A DNA stretch of 64,000 nucleotides from Pseudomonas sp. N3-W (GCF_024970185.1 NZ_CP103965.1:1050001-1114000); one strand, 5' to 3'; counted from the first letter of the stretch, positions 40,083-48,251 are shown. The notes: generated by a model from the letters alone, not told the origin. Numbers and translations are program-made.

Positions 40083-40865
40083 GTGAACGTAGCTCCCGTT
40101 CAAACGCTGCACAGTGTCAAAGACCAGGTCAGCGCCGCCGAGTGGCAGACCCGTGTCGATCTTGCCGCCTGTTATCGGCTGGTTGCCTTGCATGGCTGGG
40201 ACGACCTGATCTTCACCCACATCTCGGCCAAGGTGCCGGGAACCGAAGATTTTCTGATCAACCCGTTCGGGCTGATGTTCGACGAAATCACCGCATCAAG
40301 CCTGGTCAAGGTCGATCAGGCTGGCCACAAGTTGATGGACAGCCCCTACGAGATCAATCCCGCCGGCTACACCATTCACAGCGCGGTACATGAAGTGCGT
40401 CATGACGTGGTCTGTGTGCTGCACACGCACACGGCGGCGGGCGTCGCGGTGTCGGCGCAGAAGCAGGGCATCCTGCCGATCAGCCAGCAGTCGTTGTTCG
40501 TGCTGTCGAGTCTTGCTTTTCACGGCTATGAAGGCGTGGCGCTGAACCACGAAGAAAAGGCCCGGCTGCAAGCCGACCTCGGCGAAAACAATTTCCTGAT
40601 GTTGCACAACCACGGCCTGTTGACCTGTGGCGGTACCATCGCCGACACCTTCCTGATGATGTTCACCTTCCAGCGTGCCTGTGACATTCAGGTGCTGGCG
40701 CAAAATGGCGGCGCCGAGTTGATTGCCATCGAGCCGCAAGTCCTGGCTGGCGCCAAGGCCATGATCGCCGGCGTCACCAAAAGTGCTCAAGGGATGGGTG
40801 GCGCGCTGGCCTGGCCGGCGCTGCTGCGCAAACTCGATAAACAAGATCCGGGTTATAAACTCTAA
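40083..40865 (+). CDS. Class II aldolase/adducin family protein
   Basis: 260-residue protein with a GTG start preceded by GAGG. Zinc histidines are visible in LHTHTAAGVAV and in MLHNHGLLTCGG, and IFTHISAKVPG lies near the N-terminus. Enzymes of this fold cleave sugar phosphates (FucA, AraD type), but this subgroup lacks an assigned substrate. It is coupled to the alpha/beta hydrolase by a TAATG overlap, suggesting a shared catabolic route. Confidence 0.85.
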   Translation: MNVAPVQTLHSVKDQVSAAEWQTRVDLAACYRLVALHGWDDLIFTHISAKVPGTEDFLINPFGLMFDEITASSLVKVDQAGHKLMDSPYEINPAGYTIHSAVHEVRHDVVCVLHTHTAAGVAVSAQKQGILPISQQSLFVLSSLAFHGYEGVALNHEEKARLQADLGENNFLMLHNHGLLTCGGTIADTFLMMFTFQRACDIQVLAQNGGAELIAIEPQVLAGAKAMIAGVTKSAQGMGGALAWPALLRKLDKQDPGYKL

Positions 40866-41767
40866 TGCCACTCGCCGAGATTCCCCTGTGTGTCTGGCGC
40901 AAACGCAGCCAGACGTTGATCTTTCGTGGCCAGACCATCCATTACTGGACGGTGGGGCAGGGTGAGCCGTTGTTGCTGATCCATGGCTTTCCGACGGCCA
41001 GTTGGGATTGGCATTACCTCTGGCAGCCGCTCGCTCAGCGTTACCGGGTAATTGCCTGCGACATGCTGGGCTTCGGCGACTCGGCCAAACCGCTGAATCA
41101 CCCTTACAGCCTGCTGGAGCAGGCTGATTTACAGCAGGCGTTGCTGGCGCACTTGAATGTCGAGCAACCGGTGCATGTGCTGGCCCACGATTACGGCGAC
41201 AGCGTGGCCCAGGAACTGCTGGCCCGGCATCATGAATCGCGCATCGATATCGCCAGTTGCGTCTTTCTCAACGGCGGCCTGTTTCCGGAAACCCATCGCC
41301 CGTTGCTGATGCAAAAACTGCTGCTCAGCCCCTTGGGCTGGATGATTGGTCGCGCCTTTACCCGGGACGTGCTGGTGAAAAGTTTCCGCCAGATCTTCGG
41401 ACCGCAAACCCGTCCGAGCGAAAGCGAATTTGATGATTTCTGGAGCCTGATCGACAGTCATCACGGCCCCCGAATCATGCACAAACTGATCGGTTACATC
41501 CCCGAACGGCGAATCCAGCGCGATCGCTGGGTCAGTGCCATGCAGCGTGGTGGCGTGCCATTGCAAGTGATTGATGGCGAGGTCGATCCGATTTCCGGCG
41601 CGCACATGGTCGAGCGCTATCGGCAACTGATCCCCGACCCGGACACAGTGCTGCTGCCTGGCATCGGACATTACCCGCAGATCGAAGCGCCGGCCCAGGT
41701 GCTCAAGCATTACCTGGCGTTCCGTGATCGCCTGGTATCACCATCGCGAAAGGTGGCGTGTTCCTGA
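40865..41767 (+). CDS. Alpha/beta hydrolase with Asp nucleophile
   Basis: 300-residue alpha/beta-fold hydrolase. The oxyanion HGFP motif is followed by the nucleophile elbow HDYGDS, where Asp replaces the usual Ser. The acid is in DGEVDP and the base in GIGHYP. An Asp nucleophile points to epoxide hydrolase or haloalkane dehalogenase chemistry rather than esterase activity. It is translationally coupled to the class II aldolase gene upstream. The substrate is unknown. Confidence 0.85.
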   Translation: MPLAEIPLCVWRKRSQTLIFRGQTIHYWTVGQGEPLLLIHGFPTASWDWHYLWQPLAQRYRVIACDMLGFGDSAKPLNHPYSLLEQADLQQALLAHLNVEQPVHVLAHDYGDSVAQELLARHHESRIDIASCVFLNGGLFPETHRPLLMQKLLLSPLGWMIGRAFTRDVLVKSFRQIFGPQTRPSESEFDDFWSLIDSHHGPRIMHKLIGYIPERRIQRDRWVSAMQRGGVPLQVIDGEVDPISGAHMVERYRQLIPDPDTVLLPGIGHYPQIEAPAQVLKHYLAFRDRLVSPSRKVACS

Positions 41768-41782
41768 ACGCACAGTGTTTGA

Positions 41783-41817
41783 GCGAGGGGGTGTGGTGAG
41801 CCGATAACCCCCCTCGC
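41783..41817. repeat. Imperfect hairpin after the hydrolase gene
   Basis: GCGAGGGGG (41783-41791) and CCCCCTCGC (41809-41817) form a strong stem; the sequence resembles a decayed GCGAGGG-type REP. No T run follows. Confidence 0.5.
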
Positions 41818-41948
41818 CACGGGCCCCTCTGCTCATCATCATCCCCCTGCCTTATCACCCACCATTCAGCCCTTCCGTATTCATTGTGACCCGCAGCCCC
41901 GTGCCTGACACTCGGCCTCATCATCCCTTGGCCTGCCGGAGTTGCCCC

Positions 41949-42860
41949 ATGAATGAGTCTGTGCGTTTCGAAGATAAAGTCGTGATCGTCACCGGTGCTG
42001 GCGGCGGGCTCGGGCGGGCGCATGCTCTGCTATTCGCCAGGCAGGGTGCCAAAGTGCTGGTCAATGACCTCGGCGGTTCGACCCAGGGTGAAGGGGCCAA
42101 CGCCTCGGCGGCTGACCGTGTGGTCGCCGAAATCCGCGAGGCCGGCGGTACTGCCGAGGCCAATCACGACTCGGTCACCGACGGCGAAAAAATTGTACAG
42201 AACGCCCTCGACGTTTTTGGCCGCGTTGACGTGGTGGTCAACAACGCCGGCATCCTGCGCGACAAGACCTTCCACAAAATGGACGATGCCGACTGGGACC
42301 TGGTTTACCGTGTCCACGTCGAAGGCGCCTATAAAGTCACCCGCGCCGCGTGGCCGCACATGCGCGAGCAAAGCTATGGCCGGGTCATTTTCACCGCCTC
42401 GACATCGGGCATCTACGGCAACTTCGGCCAGTCCAACTACGGCATGGCCAAACTCGGTCTCTATGGCCTGACCCGGACCCTGGCCATAGAAGGTCGCAAG
42501 AACAATATCCTGGTCAACGCCATCGCCCCCACCGGCGGCACCCGCATGACCGAAGGCCTGATCCCGCCGCAAGTGTTCGAGCAACTGAAACCTGAACTGG
42601 TCAGCCCGCTGGTGGTGTACCTGGCCAGCGAAAGCTGTCAGGAAACAGCCGGATTGTTCGAGGTGGGCGGTGGCTGGATGGGCAAGGTGCGCTGGGAACG
42701 CAGTCTGGGCGCGGGGTTTGATCCCCGGGCCGGGTTTACACCTGAGGATGTCGCGGCCCATTGGGCGCAGATTTGCGACTTCGAAGGGGCGGCGCATCCC
42801 AAGGACAACATTGAAGCGCTGAAGGAAATGATGGCGAATTTGCAACGGTATTCGCTTTGA
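41949..42860 (+). CDS. SDR family oxidoreductase, (3R)-hydroxyacyl-CoA dehydrogenase-like
   Basis: 303-residue short-chain dehydrogenase. The cofactor loop is TGAGGGLGRAHAL, with NNAG, Ser in TASTSG and the catalytic YGMAK. The long form with a C-terminal extension (about 250-303, PEDVAAHWAQICDFEGAAHP) resembles the dehydrogenase domain of peroxisomal multifunctional enzyme 2, acting on (3R)-hydroxyacyl-CoA. The ATG at 41949 is chosen over an upstream GTG-type ORF extension. It may act with the hydrolase and aldolase upstream. Confidence 0.88.
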   Translation: MNESVRFEDKVVIVTGAGGGLGRAHALLFARQGAKVLVNDLGGSTQGEGANASAADRVVAEIREAGGTAEANHDSVTDGEKIVQNALDVFGRVDVVVNNAGILRDKTFHKMDDADWDLVYRVHVEGAYKVTRAAWPHMREQSYGRVIFTASTSGIYGNFGQSNYGMAKLGLYGLTRTLAIEGRKNNILVNAIAPTGGTRMTEGLIPPQVFEQLKPELVSPLVVYLASESCQETAGLFEVGGGWMGKVRWERSLGAGFDPRAGFTPEDVAAHWAQICDFEGAAHPKDNIEALKEMMANLQRYSL

Positions 42861-42894
42861 GCCTGTGCCGGTCATTGCGCTGAATCGCGGCCAT

Positions 42895-42922
42895 AAAAAA
42901 GGCCGCTGCAAACGCAGCGGCC
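42895..42922 (-). terminator. Minus-strand intrinsic terminator without an obvious gene
   Basis: GGCCGCTGC (42901-42909) and GCAGCGGCC (42914-42922) form a perfect 9-bp stem with a 4-base loop. The T run (six T, complement of 42895-42900) is on the minus strand only. It would end a leftward transcript arising in the 42.9-43.5 kb gap. Confidence 0.65.
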
Positions 42923-43126
42923 AAGGTAAGACGTTGGATCAAGGAGCTACAAATCAACGTCAGTGAACACGGGGCGATGAGTTGAACGGTTCAATTCATC
43001 TGAATTCTGTCGCAATGCGCTGTTTCGCTCACAGCGGTATGACTGGGTGCTTTCGGCGTGTTTTGCCGTGAAAGCCAGGCAAGAATAAAGGCTTGAGCGC
43101 AAAGGAAAAACACCGATTCGTGACAT

Positions 43127-43153
43127 GCACTGTTACGGTGCGCGTAACAGTGC
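43127..43153. promoter_or_regulatory. Perfect 11-bp dyad, likely operator
   Basis: GCACTGTTACG (43127-43137) and CGTAACAGTGC (43143-43153) around five bases. The length and symmetry suit a TetR-type dimer. It lies 380 bases before the unknown gene at 43533 and shares CTGTTAC/GTAACAG half-sites with the dyad at 8865-8889. Confidence 0.5.
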
Positions 43154-43444
43154 GCTGGACGGCTGGCACGCGGAACTGCCAGGGTCGCCCACCCGGCTGC
43201 TCCTTGCGACACAGGCAATGTGAGGTGGAAGTAAACGTCAGGTATTGAGAGGTGCACGGCGCAGCGGTCAAAGGCAAATCAAACCAGACAGTTGGATCAG
43301 TCGCTTCTAGTTCTTGTTTACGATTGCATACATGTTCATCGTGTCGTTCGCTCAGTTATCTACTGTATATTTTTCAAAGACAAAAGCGCACTGTTTTCGT
43401 TTATATCGTCGGTTCATGGCCCGAGGCTTTTTGCTGACGGTTTA

Positions 43445-43507
43445 ATGGATGATGTTGATCGTTTGAGAAAAATTGAAGTTAATCAAAGGGCCACGCAGGA
43501 TGCTTGA
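43445..43507 (+). other. 20-codon frame, possible remnant of a paralogue
   Basis: Encodes MDDVDRLRKIEVNQRATQDA and stops 26 bases before the gene at 43533. Its first ten residues resemble the start of the 107-residue protein at 44294 (MDDLNIDRVRAI). It could be a decayed extra copy or chance. Confidence 0.2.
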
Positions 43508-43532
43508 GCCTAATAAATGACAGGATGTTTTT

Positions 43533-44219
43533 ATGGTTGATGTGACGTACTCTTACAGTGATCCGCGGATAGTAGCCTTAAAGAGCATTCGTGCGTCTTT
43601 TGCGGTCGAAGTGCTCTTGGTCGAGCGTCTTGAGAAATATGGAGTTAACCCTTTCAAGGCCTATTTAAGTATTTTGAATGATGAGTATGAAGTGGGCGCT
43701 TCCAGAACACTGTTCGACGAAGTGCTGGATCATGTCGAAAGAGAAGAGCTTCCAAATTATGTGATGCCCAGTGATGTGTTTAGTCGACAATTCTCGTTCG
43801 CTGAGAAGGACCGGGTGAAAAGCTTGAGTTTGGACAGCTTTGAAAAAATCAGCATGAGTATCGTCAGGGTGCTGACTTTGGCGCCTTCGGTAAATCGGTC
43901 AAACCGCGCGGTGAGGTCATTGAGTTTTGAAGAGGTTCATGGGGTATTGAAGTACAAGTTTCCGGACGTGAATATTGATGAAGTCTATGTAACCAGTTTT
44001 GCGGAGGGGGTGGCGGGGCGCGATGTATTTCAGTCCAGGCGTCTGGCTGAAGACGTGTATTACCACCTTCAACATGACCAAATACCGCACTACCATGGCG
44101 AGCATATTGGCATCTATTCAGTTGCCCATAGTTCGGAGGAAGCTCACTTGCATGAGCAGTTGAACGTCAGCGATATCAAGAATATGGTTATCGAAGTCGT
44201 TCCAGGTTTCATGGCTTGA
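43533..44219 (+). CDS. Unknown protein with two tandem copies of a ~100-residue domain
   Basis: 228 residues, not recognised. AGGA lies 7 bases before the ATG. By eye it holds two copies of one domain: copy A at about 16-114 and copy B at about 130-226. Shared landmarks are S-R-x-L (57-60, 168-171), P-x-Y (74-76, 185-187), a following aromatic or GIYS turn, and an L-S/N-x-x-x-x-x-I stretch at the end. No signal peptide, membrane helix or catalytic motif is evident; it is acidic and probably cytoplasmic. Codon use is clearly AT-richer than its neighbours (26 of 60 bases are G or C at 43741-43800). A paralogue follows at 44294. Confidence 0.85.
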   Translation: MVDVTYSYSDPRIVALKSIRASFAVEVLLVERLEKYGVNPFKAYLSILNDEYEVGASRTLFDEVLDHVEREELPNYVMPSDVFSRQFSFAEKDRVKSLSLDSFEKISMSIVRVLTLAPSVNRSNRAVRSLSFEEVHGVLKYKFPDVNIDEVYVTSFAEGVAGRDVFQSRRLAEDVYYHLQHDQIPHYHGEHIGIYSVAHSSEEAHLHEQLNVSDIKNMVIEVVPGFMA

Positions 44220-44293
44220 TGTTTGGAAGGCACTCGTCAATCTGACAGCTGAGTGCCAGTAGCTATCAATTATTATTTATGGAGTTTTAAATC

Positions 44294-44617
44294 ATGGACG
44301 ATCTGAATATTGATCGAGTGCGTGCCATTTTGCACGCAAAATTCGGTGGTCGCGGCATTGATGTGGATAAAGTCTATATCAATGGTGTCCATACACTTGA
44401 AGATCAGCTGGTCACGTATTCTCAAACACTGGTTTGGGCGTTTCTTCTTCGATTGCAGGACGGCGAAGTACCGAATTTCGAAGGAGAGCAGTTAGGGATT
44501 TTCTCCCATGCCTATACCTTTGATCCCGATCTGCGTTTCAAAGGGCTGGAGTTCGATGAGATCAATGGGCTAGGCGCAGAAATGGCGACACTGTTTCTGG
44601 CTGACCCGATAATTTGA
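44294..44617 (+). CDS. Unknown single-domain paralogue of the 43533 protein
   Basis: 107 residues, unrecognised. GGAG lies 9 bases before the ATG. Residues 4-101 align by eye with copy B of the upstream protein: shared L-x-x-x-x-V-x-x-x-L-x-x-KF, D-x-VY, S-x-x-L, LQ-x-x-x-x-P, GE-x-x-GI-x-S and L-x-x-x-x-I. It lies 74 bases downstream on the same strand and ends before a terminator, so both probably form one transcript. No export signal or enzyme motif is seen. The single versus double domain arrangement suggests duplication within the locus. Confidence 0.82.
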   Translation: MDDLNIDRVRAILHAKFGGRGIDVDKVYINGVHTLEDQLVTYSQTLVWAFLLRLQDGEVPNFEGEQLGIFSHAYTFDPDLRFKGLEFDEINGLGAEMATLFLADPII

Positions 44618-44623
44618 TGAAGC

Positions 44624-44663
44624 GCGGCTGTCCCAGACTCATGTTGGGCGCAGCCGCTTTTTT
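44624..44663 (+). terminator. Terminator after the unknown gene pair
   Basis: GCGGCTG (44624-44630) pairs with CAGCCGC (44651-44657), with an inner CCCA/TGGG pairing, followed by six T. It overlaps the 3' end of the convergent IclR gene by one base. Confidence 0.75.
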
Positions 44664-45460
44664 CATGAAGTCGCAGTCGTGGGTTCAAAACCCATTCGCC
44701 AACTGACGGCGCGGGCAACCGATAGCAGGCGTTGTGCTGCCGGTCCATTTTCATCGGCATGAAACAGCGACGTCGGCCCAACGACTGTCAGCACCGCGAC
44801 CACTTTACCCACCGCGTTGAAAACGGGCGCCGACAACGCGTCCACGCCGGGCATCAGCAATCCATGCACATGGTGCAGGCCGCGAGTGCGGATCTGCTCG
44901 CACAAAGCCGCATAGGCCTGATCGTTCGCCAGGGCATGGGCGCTACCGTTTTGCAGTTCCTGCTCGCGCAAATCGACGGTTTCACGCTTGGGCAGGTAAG
45001 CGCCAAACACCAATCCCGTGGATGAACTGAGCAGCGGCAACACCGAGCCCAACTGTGTCACCACCGTCACCGCACGCACCGCCGGTTCGATATGCACCAC
45101 GGTCGCGCCCTGATTGCCCCACACCGCCAGGAAGCAGGTTTCATTCAACTCATCGCGCAATTCGGCCAGGGGCAGGGCGGCAATTTTCAGCACGTCCATA
45201 CTGTTCAGTGCGGCCAGACCCACGCGCAACGCCTCGCGACCCAAGCCATAGTGGTTGGTGGCGGTATTCTGCTCGGCAAACCCGCTGGCGATCAGCGCCT
45301 GTAAATAGCGGTGCACCTTGCTCGCCGGCATTTGTACGTGTTCGGCCAACCGCGAGAGGGACGTCGAGGGCGACAACTCGGCCAAGGCCTTGAGAATGTC
45401 GGTACCGACCTCTGCCGAGCGGACTTTCTGTTTACCGTTGCTGTCGCTGGGCTTTTCCAT
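44663..45460 (-). CDS. hmgR: IclR-family regulator, probable HmgR
   Basis: 265-residue IclR regulator with an N-terminal winged helix (about 15-80, PSTSLSRLAEHVQMPASKVH) and a C-terminal effector domain (about 95-255). It is divergent from hmgA with a 166-base gap containing overlapping palindromes. In P. putida HmgR represses the homogentisate genes and is released by homogentisate, and the same is inferred here. The ATG at 45460 (MEKPSDSNGK) is chosen over an upstream in-frame ATG. Confidence 0.88.
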   Translation of the reverse strand: MEKPSDSNGKQKVRSAEVGTDILKALAELSPSTSLSRLAEHVQMPASKVHRYLQALIASGFAEQNTATNHYGLGREALRVGLAALNSMDVLKIAALPLAELRDELNETCFLAVWGNQGATVVHIEPAVRAVTVVTQLGSVLPLLSSSTGLVFGAYLPKRETVDLREQELQNGSAHALANDQAYAALCEQIRTRGLHHVHGLLMPGVDALSAPVFNAVGKVVAVLTVVGPTSLFHADENGPAAQRLLSVARAVSWRMGFEPTTATS

Positions 45461-45502
45461 GAAGGCGTTTTTGATCCTGGGACGAATGGGCGTCTTTATA
45501 GC

Positions 45503-45549
45503 TTGACGGTCAATACCAATCAAATTACGTTGTGCGTAATTCGATTACG
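45503..45549 (+). promoter_or_regulatory. hmgA promoter with overlapping operator palindromes
   Basis: A -35 TTGACG lies at 45503-45508. Downstream, three alternating half-sites form two overlapping perfect dyads: AATTACG/CGTAATT (45523-45541) and CGTAAT/ATTACG (45535-45549). They cover the expected -10 region, so a bound repressor would block the promoter. HmgR is the obvious binder. Confidence 0.55.
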
Positions 45550-45626
45550 ATAAAAATAACCCCGGCGTGCCAGAACCTCTTGAAACGGAGTGACAGGCCA
45601 TGCCGACTCCCTGTTCAGGAGGCTCC

Positions 45627-46931
45627 ATGAACCTCGATTCAACGGCGCCGGCGCTGGCTTATCAGTCAGGCTTCGGCAACGAATTCAGCAGCGAAGCATT
45701 GCCCGGCGCATTGCCCGTCGGCCAGAACTCCCCGCAAAAAGCCCCGTACGGTCTCTATACCGAACTGTTCTCAGGCACCGCGTTCACCATGGTCCGCAGC
45801 GAAGCGCGGCGCACCTGGATGTACCGGATTCAGCCATCGGCCAATCACCCGGCATTCGTCAAACTGGAGCGGCAACTGGCCGGCGGCCCGTTGGGCGAAG
45901 TGACGCCCAATCGCCTGCGCTGGAACCCCTTGGACATCCCCAGCGAGCCCACCGATTTCATCGACGGGCTGGTGAGCATGGCGGCCAATTCGGGCGCGGA
46001 CAAACCGGCCGGGATCAGCATTTATCACTACCGCGCCAACCGCTCCATGGACCGGGTGTTCTTCAACGCCGACGGCGAATGGCTGCTGGTGCCCGAGCAG
46101 GGTCGGCTGCGCATTGCCACTGAACTGGGCGTCCTGGAGCTTGGGCCGCTGGAAATTGCCGTGCTGCCTCGCGGCCTGAAATTCCGCGTCGAACTGCTCG
46201 ATCCGCACGCCAGGGGCTACATTGCCGAGAACCACGGTGCCCCGCTGCGTCTTCCAGACCTGGGGCCGATCGGCAGCAACGGCCTGGCCAACCCGCGGGA
46301 CTTCCTGACCCCGGTGGCGCACTACGAAAACCTCAAGCAACCGACGACCCTGGTGCAGAAATTCCTCGGTCAGTTGTGGGGCTGCGAGCTCGATCATTCG
46401 CCGCTGAACGTGGTCGCCTGGCACGGCAACAACGTGCCGTACAAATATGATCTGCGGCGCTTCAACACCATCGGCACGGTCAGTTTCGATCACCCCGATC
46501 CATCGATTTTCACCGTCCTGACTTCGCCGACCAGCGTCCACGGTCTGGCCAACCTCGACTTCGTTATTTTCCCGCCACGCTGGATGGTCGCCGAGAACAC
46601 CTTCCGGCCTCCGTGGTTCCACCGCAACCTGATGAACGAATTCATGGGCCTGATCCAGGGCGCCTACGACGCCAAGGCCGAGGGCTTCCTGCCCGGCGGT
46701 GCGTCGTTGCACAGCTGCATGAGCGCCCACGGCCCGGACGGCGAAAGCTGCACCAAGGCGATCAACGCGGCACTGGCGCCTGCAAAAATCGACAACACCA
46801 TGGCCTTCATGTTCGAGACCAGCCAAGTGCTGCGCCCGAGCCGTTTCGCCCTCGACTGTCCGCAACTGCAAACCAACTATGATGCCTGCTGGGCCACGCT
46901 GCCTGCCACTTTCGACCCGACCCGGAGATAA
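45627..46931 (+). CDS. hmgA: Homogentisate 1,2-dioxygenase
   Basis: Fe(II) enzyme opening the homogentisate ring to maleylacetoacetate in tyrosine breakdown. The 434 residues carry the iron ligands in [16 protein letters not shown] and SAHGPD, and the N-terminal [13 protein letters not shown] typical of the family. The ATG at 45627 follows AGGAGG with 5-base spacing; an upstream in-frame ATG at 45600 lacks this. It is followed after 3 bases by the fumarylacetoacetase gene. Loss of this enzyme gives pyomelanin-producing colonies in pseudomonads. Confidence 0.96.
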   Translation: MNLDSTAPALAYQSGFGNEFSSEALPGALPVGQNSPQKAPYGLYTELFSGTAFTMVRSEARRTWMYRIQPSANHPAFVKLERQLAGGPLGEVTPNRLRWNPLDIPSEPTDFIDGLVSMAANSGADKPAGISIYHYRANRSMDRVFFNADGEWLLVPEQGRLRIATELGVLELGPLEIAVLPRGLKFRVELLDPHARGYIAENHGAPLRLPDLGPIGSNGLANPRDFLTPVAHYENLKQPTTLVQKFLGQLWGCELDHSPLNVVAWHGNNVPYKYDLRRFNTIGTVSFDHPDPSIFTVLTSPTSVHGLANLDFVIFPPRWMVAENTFRPPWFHRNLMNEFMGLIQGAYDAKAEGFLPGGASLHSCMSAHGPDGESCTKAINAALAPAKIDNTMAFMFETSQVLRPSRFALDCPQLQTNYDACWATLPATFDPTRR

Positions 46932-46934
46932 CCC

Positions 46935-48239
46935 ATGACTCAGACTTCCACCCCTCGTAGCTGGGTTGCCTCCGCCAACGGCCATAGCGATTTCCCGCTG
47001 CAAAACCTGCCGCTGGGCGTGTTCAGCATCAACGGCTCGGCCCCGCGCAGCGGCGTGGCCATCGGCGACCATATCCTGGATCTGGAAGCGGCGCTGGACG
47101 TCGGCCTGTTCGACGGCGCGGCCCGTGCAGCGGTTGAAGCGACCCGTGGCGGCCAACTGAATGCCTTCTTCGAACTGGGCCGCGAAGCCCGGGTTGCTCT
47201 GCGCGAACGCTTGCTGGAACTGCTTGCCGACGGCAGCAGCCTGCACGGCAAACTTGAAGCCCAAGGCGCCAGACTGCTGCCATTGGCGGCCAACTGCGAG
47301 ATGCACCTGCCGGCGAAAATCAGCGACTACACCGACTTCTACGTCGGCATCGAGCACGCGCAGAACGTCGGCAAACTGTTCCGTCCGGACAACCCGCTGC
47401 TGCCGAACTACAAGTACGTGCCCATCGGTTATCACGGTCGCGCCTCGACCGTCCGTCCGTCCGGCACCGACGTGCGCCGTCCTAAGGGCCAGACCCTGCC
47501 AGCCGGCCAGACCGAACCGACCTTCGGCCCGTGTGCGCGTCTGGACTACGAGCTGGAACTGGGCATCTGGATCGGCCAGGGCAACGACATGGGCGACTCG
47601 ATCGCCATCGGTGACGCCGCTGATCACATTGCCGGTTTCTGCCTGCTCAACGACTGGTCGGCGCGGGACATCCAGGCCTGGGAATACCAGCCGCTGGGGC
47701 CGTTTCTGTCAAAAAGCTTTATCACCACTATCTCGCCATGGGTCGTGACCGCCGAGGCGCTGGAGCCGTTCCGTCGTGCGCAACCGGCGCGTCCTGAAGG
47801 CGATCCGCTGCCACTGCCGTACCTGACCGATAAGCGCGATCAGGCAGCGGGTGCGTTCGACATCGAACTGGAAGTGCTGCTGACCACCGAAGCCATGCGC
47901 GAGCAGAATCTGCCGGCTCATCGCCTGACCCTGAGCAACACCAAACACATGTACTGGACTGTGGCGCAGATGGTCGCGCACCACAGTGTCAACGGCTGCC
48001 AGTTGCAGGCCGGTGACCTGTTCGGCTCGGGCACCTTGTCCGGCCCTGAAAGCGGTCAGTTCGGCAGCCTGCTGGAAATCACCGAAGGCGGCAAAAAGCC
48101 GATCGAACTGGCTTCGGGCGAAGTGCGCAAGTTCCTGGAAGATGGCGACGAAATCATTTTGCGCGCACGTTGCAGCCGCGACGGTTTCGCCTCCATCGGC
48201 TTCGGCGAATGCCGTGGCAAAGTCGTACCGGCGCGTTAA
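46935..48239 (+). CDS. hmgB: Fumarylacetoacetase
   Basis: Hydrolyses fumarylacetoacetate to fumarate and acetoacetate, the last tyrosine-degradation step. The 434 residues show metal ligands in SDYTDFYVGIEHA, DYELELGIWIG and LLNDWSARDIQAWEYQPLG, plus the N-terminal SH3-like domain. It lies between hmgA and the isomerase gene in a tight operon (3 and 12-base gaps), so it should be controlled from the hmgA promoter. Confidence 0.96.
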   Translation: MTQTSTPRSWVASANGHSDFPLQNLPLGVFSINGSAPRSGVAIGDHILDLEAALDVGLFDGAARAAVEATRGGQLNAFFELGREARVALRERLLELLADGSSLHGKLEAQGARLLPLAANCEMHLPAKISDYTDFYVGIEHAQNVGKLFRPDNPLLPNYKYVPIGYHGRASTVRPSGTDVRRPKGQTLPAGQTEPTFGPCARLDYELELGIWIGQGNDMGDSIAIGDAADHIAGFCLLNDWSARDIQAWEYQPLGPFLSKSFITTISPWVVTAEALEPFRRAQPARPEGDPLPLPYLTDKRDQAAGAFDIELEVLLTTEAMREQNLPAHRLTLSNTKHMYWTVAQMVAHHSVNGCQLQAGDLFGSGTLSGPESGQFGSLLEITEGGKKPIELASGEVRKFLEDGDEIILRARCSRDGFASIGFGECRGKVVPAR

Positions 48240-48251
48240 GAGGAGCGGGTC

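Larger units (their letters stand above)
42923..43532. other. 610-base gap before the unknown genes
   Basis: No ORF here looks like a real protein: the short frames lack a Shine-Dalgarno and have odd composition. Seen in the gap are a perfect dyad at 43127-43153, a short frame at 43445-43507, and an AT-rich stretch from about 43300 that marks the left edge of the low-GC islet. Confidence 0.6.

Noticed and set aside
42991..43277. Minus-strand frames of about 80-90 codons in the gap before the unknown genes
   Set aside because: No ribosome-binding site, two overlapping alternative frames and no coherent protein pattern; a non-coding transcript is as likely.
43292..43507. 71-codon frame before the unknown gene pair
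   Set aside because: Lacks a Shine-Dalgarno and has an unlikely Val/Ser/Phe-rich composition; only its last 20 codons are noted as a possible remnant.
43260..44663. Prophage or transposon as the source of the AT-rich islet
   Set aside because: No integrase, transposase, phage gene, tRNA target or flanking direct repeats were seen.
45771..47627. 618-codon minus-strand frame opposite hmgA and fumarylacetoacetase
   Set aside because: Antisense shadow of two conserved enzymes; low-complexity His/Gln/Ala/Val composition.
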